Source: Bifidobacterium breve
GTDB taxonomy: Bacteria; Actinomycetota; Acidimicrobiia; IMCC26256
Assembly (NCBI GenBank): GCA_945907055.1
Contig: CAMDSG010000099.1
Location: forward strand, 1-6,437
DNA: 6,437 nucleotides
Reading direction: 5' to 3'
Shown: positions 4,542 through 6,437 of the stretch, one piece after another
Layout of the letters: the number at the start of each line of letters is the position of its first letter
How positions within the stretch are numbered: position 1 is the first letter of the stretch
Notes under the pieces: generated by a model
Seen by the model: the letters and a program-made list of their open reading frames with translations, nothing else
Database searches by the model: none
What the model was told of the DNA's origin: nothing
Program-made: the position numbers and the translations under genes

Positions 4542-6212
4542 GTGCCCGATGACCCACACGCCTGCAATAGCGCGCTTCGTTCAACCATTGATCCGAAGCC
4601 TACGGTTAAGAGCGTGAATCAAGGCCCTGACCCCAGTCCCGCAGACTTAAGCATTGGTGCGTTTAGTGAGGCTGCCCCCTGGATGATTGAGCCTGCGAAT
4701 ATCAGTTGGCTATCGGGCATTGAGGCCTTGCGAAGGGGCGTTGCTCGAGAGATCCCAATTGCTTTAAAGCGACCAAGGACTCCACCTGTTGGGCGCTTCC
4801 TTAAAGTTGTTGGGTCCATTGGTCTTGTGCTCCTTCGCTGGTACCTCTTTGATAGAGGTAAAGAGCGATCAAGGGCGCAGCTCTCAGAGGGATTACGAAA
4901 ATCATTTGAGCGCCTTGGATCAACGTTTGTAAAACTTGGCCAGATCATCTCGGGCGGAGAAGGCCTCTTCCCCGAGGAATTGGTTGCTCAGTTTCGTCTA
5001 CTGCGAGACCGTGTACCGGCCGAGTCATTCGATGATGTTCGAACCGTTGTAGAGGCAGAACTCGGGAGGCCAATCTCCGCTGTCTTTGAGTACTTCGATC
5101 AAACGCCACTCGCAGCTGCATCGATTGCACAGGTGCATGCAGCGCGCCTGCACACCGGCGAAGAGGTAGTTGTCAAGGTACAGCGCCCGCGCGTCCAAGA
5201 ATTAGTACGTAAAGACATCGCGACACTCTCTTGGCTTGCGCCATTCTTTGTAGGGAGGATTCCAGTAGCGGCTCTTGCAAACCCGCCTGCGCTAGTGGAG
5301 CTATTCGCGGAGACGGTTCTTGAGGAGCTTGATTTCCGCCTAGAGGCATCGAACATGCTTGATGTTGCAGCGATCCTTGCTCGAACTAAGCAGAGCGCGA
5401 TCATCGTCCCAAGACCGCACCCAACTCTCGTCACCCGACGCGTAATGGTGATGGAGCGGTTATCAGGTTTCTCGTATGACGATGTCGAGGGGATGCTCGC
5501 TGCTGGTATAGATACTTCAGCGTTGCTTCGTGCCGGTTTGATCTCCTTCCTTGAGGGGGCGCTCCTATACGGGGTGTTTCATGGAGATCTTCACGGTGGG
5601 AATCTCTTTGTACTTACAGACGGGCGTACAGCGCTCCTTGATTTCGGGATAACTGGACGCTTGAGCGACGCCAAGCGATCTGCTCTGCTCCGTCTCCTAC
5701 TCGGTGGCTCGCTTGGCGACCTGCGCGGACAACTTGAAGGCCTGCGTGACTTGGGAGCATTCCCGATGGATACAGATTTAGATGCGGTTATTGCAGACCT
5801 TGGGCTCGATGGTCCCGTCAAGGACCCAACTCGCATGAATGCAGATGAATTGACATCTGAGTTACGTGACTTAACAAAGAAACTTCTTGGTTATGGTGCG
5901 CGAGTTCCTAAGGAGTTAATGCTCTTCGTCAAGAACATGGTGTTCCTAGATGGAGCTACCGCAACACTCGCTCCTGACCTCGACATACTCGGTGAGATCA
6001 TGCACGTATTTACCTATTTTCAAGAGCACCACGGAGAGCGCCTTGCCGCAGAGTTAGGTCTCGACCCAAATGAGCATCTTGAGATTAATATGGACTCGGT
6101 GAGAGGCTCAATGGGGATCGATGAACAGATCGATACCTTGACCTATGCCGAGGTGAAGGCCAGGCGTGACTTAATTTCACAGCGCATGAAGGGCCGTGGA
6201 ATAGGGCGTTAA
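4542..6212 (+). CDS. ABC1/AarF/UbiB-family atypical protein kinase-like protein
   Basis: All ABC1/UbiB hallmarks are present in the 556-residue reading. They are the KxGQ motif (Lys131-Gln134, FVKLGQ), the Ala-rich loop that replaces the P-loop (AAASIAQVH, 191-199), the nucleotide-binding Lys212 (VVVKVQRP), an E-E-L-D-F element (261-265), the catalytic H-G-D-L-H-G-G-N (347-354) and the metal-binding D-F-G (367-369). Family members (UbiB, Coq8) bind and hydrolyse ATP at membranes and support isoprenoid-quinone lipid metabolism. In actinobacteria the quinone is menaquinone, so the exact role is unclear. Unlike many relatives, I see no strong C-terminal TM pair; the best hydrophobic patch is about 87-103. 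The start is uncertain: the GTG at 4542 is the longest, with a GTG at 4614 and an ATG at 4683 (509 residues, weak GTGAGG upstream) as alternatives. The first 47 residues look unconserved, so a shorter form is quite possible. Confidence 0.92.
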   Translation: MPDDPHACNSALRSTIDPKPTVKSVNQGPDPSPADLSIGAFSEAAPWMIEPANISWLSGIEALRRGVAREIPIALKRPRTPPVGRFLKVVGSIGLVLLRWYLFDRGKERSRAQLSEGLRKSFERLGSTFVKLGQIISGGEGLFPEELVAQFRLLRDRVPAESFDDVRTVVEAELGRPISAVFEYFDQTPLAAASIAQVHAARLHTGEEVVVKVQRPRVQELVRKDIATLSWLAPFFVGRIPVAALANPPALVELFAETVLEELDFRLEASNMLDVAAILARTKQSAIIVPRPHPTLVTRRVMVMERLSGFSYDDVEGMLAAGIDTSALLRAGLISFLEGALLYGVFHGDLHGGNLFVLTDGRTALLDFGITGRLSDAKRSALLRLLLGGSLGDLRGQLEGLRDLGAFPMDTDLDAVIADLGLDGPVKDPTRMNADELTSELRDLTKKLLGYGARVPKELMLFVKNMVFLDGATATLAPDLDILGEIMHVFTYFQEHHGERLAAELGLDPNEHLEINMDSVRGSMGIDEQIDTLTYAEVKARRDLISQRMKGRGIGR

Positions 6213-6238
6213 TTCCGCTCAGCGCGGAGTCTGCCCTA
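6202..6238 (+). terminator. Nested hairpin at the end of the kinase gene
   Basis: TCCGC (6214-6218) pairs with GCGGA (6224-6228) around a 5-nt loop, enclosed by TAGGGC (6202-6207) with GCCCTA (6233-6238). The structure overlaps the stop codon (6210-6212) and has no U-run after it. It may be a U-less terminator or a boundary structure before lgt. Confidence 0.35.
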
Positions 6239-6270
6239 CGCTCTAATACCGCACCCTCTACGATGAACCT

Positions 6271-6437
6271 GTGATTACAACTTTGGTTCATTTGGGGTCA
6301 ATTCCTAGCCCCTCAAACAGCGTTATTCATCTTGGCCCTCTACCCCTGCATCTCTACGGATTAATTCTCGCTATTGCGGTACTTGTTGCAGCGCGTATCG
6401 CTGAACAGCGATGGGTGCACCGAGGGCATGGAGCAAA
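6271..6437 (+). CDS. lgt: Prolipoprotein diacylglyceryl transferase, N-terminal part (cut by window end)
   Basis: Only the first 55 residues are present, but they match the Lgt N terminus. A short lead is followed by I-P-S-P-S (11-15), then H-L-G-P-L-P-L-H-L-Y-G (20-30), a hydrophobic first TM segment (about 27-45, LILAIAVLVAAR) and the basic RWVHRGHG stretch that usually follows it. Lgt transfers diacylglycerol from phosphatidylglycerol to the lipobox Cys of prelipoproteins in the cytoplasmic membrane, the first step of lipoprotein maturation. The catalytic HGGL-type motif and Arg residues would lie beyond the window. The GTG at 6271 is the most upstream sensible start, because the ATG at 6263 hits a stop after three codons; a TTG at 6283 is an alternative. 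No clear Shine-Dalgarno is visible. It lies 58 nt after the kinase gene. Confidence 0.88.
   Translation, partial: MITTLVHLGSIPSPSNSVIHLGPLPLHLYGLILAIAVLVAARIAEQRWVHRGHGA

Noticed and set aside
4619..4948. 109-residue open frame antisense to the kinase gene
   Set aside because: It is a shadow of a clearly real gene: basic/Ser-rich composition, no domain and no plausible start signal. The same applies to the 111-residue antisense frame at 5099-5434.

Overview
This window reads as ordinary chromosome from a member of the Actinomycetota (Actinobacteria) with intermediate G+C. The evidence is the gene content: a PLDc_N/SHOCT small membrane protein, an HPF-like ribosome factor with two C-terminal domains, a resuscitation-promoting-factor (Rpf)-type muralytic domain and an Lgt with an actinobacterial-looking N terminus. 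A freshwater planktonic lineage is a guess only. All six genes are on the + strand. I see no mobile element, CRISPR array, rRNA or tRNA.

Layout. Positions 1-322 are non-coding apart from a possible gene tail at the left edge. They hold a 17-nt tandem duplication, a strong GC-rich hairpin and a 15-nt tandem duplication just before the first gene. Positions 323-712 encode a small two-TM SHOCT protein, closed by a textbook intrinsic terminator (760-808). Positions 950-1738 encode a ribosome-associated (HPF/RafH-like) protein. It is followed 36 nt later by a cytoplasmic formylglycine sulfatase-fold enzyme closely resembling phosphonate monoester hydrolases (1775-3325). A 439-nt non-coding stretch (3326-3764) holds several RNA-like structures and one perfect DnaA box. 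It leads into a membrane-anchored Rpf-domain protein (3765-4490). A 13-nt x3 tandem repeat separates this from an ABC1/AarF/UbiB atypical kinase (4542-6212). The window ends inside lgt (6271 onward).

Functionally the genes are mixed: ribosome hibernation, ester hydrolysis, cell-wall resuscitation, an isoprenoid-lipid-associated kinase and lipoprotein maturation. HPF-like and Rpf proteins are both tied to dormancy and regrowth in actinobacteria, but they are separated by the sulfatase and a long leader, so a shared regulon is only a suggestion. I did not find a convincing new multi-gene system. The best leads are the unexplained structured leader upstream of the Rpf gene, the Asp in a usual Thr position of the hydrolase pocket, and the recurrence of short imperfect tandem duplications in three intergenic gaps.
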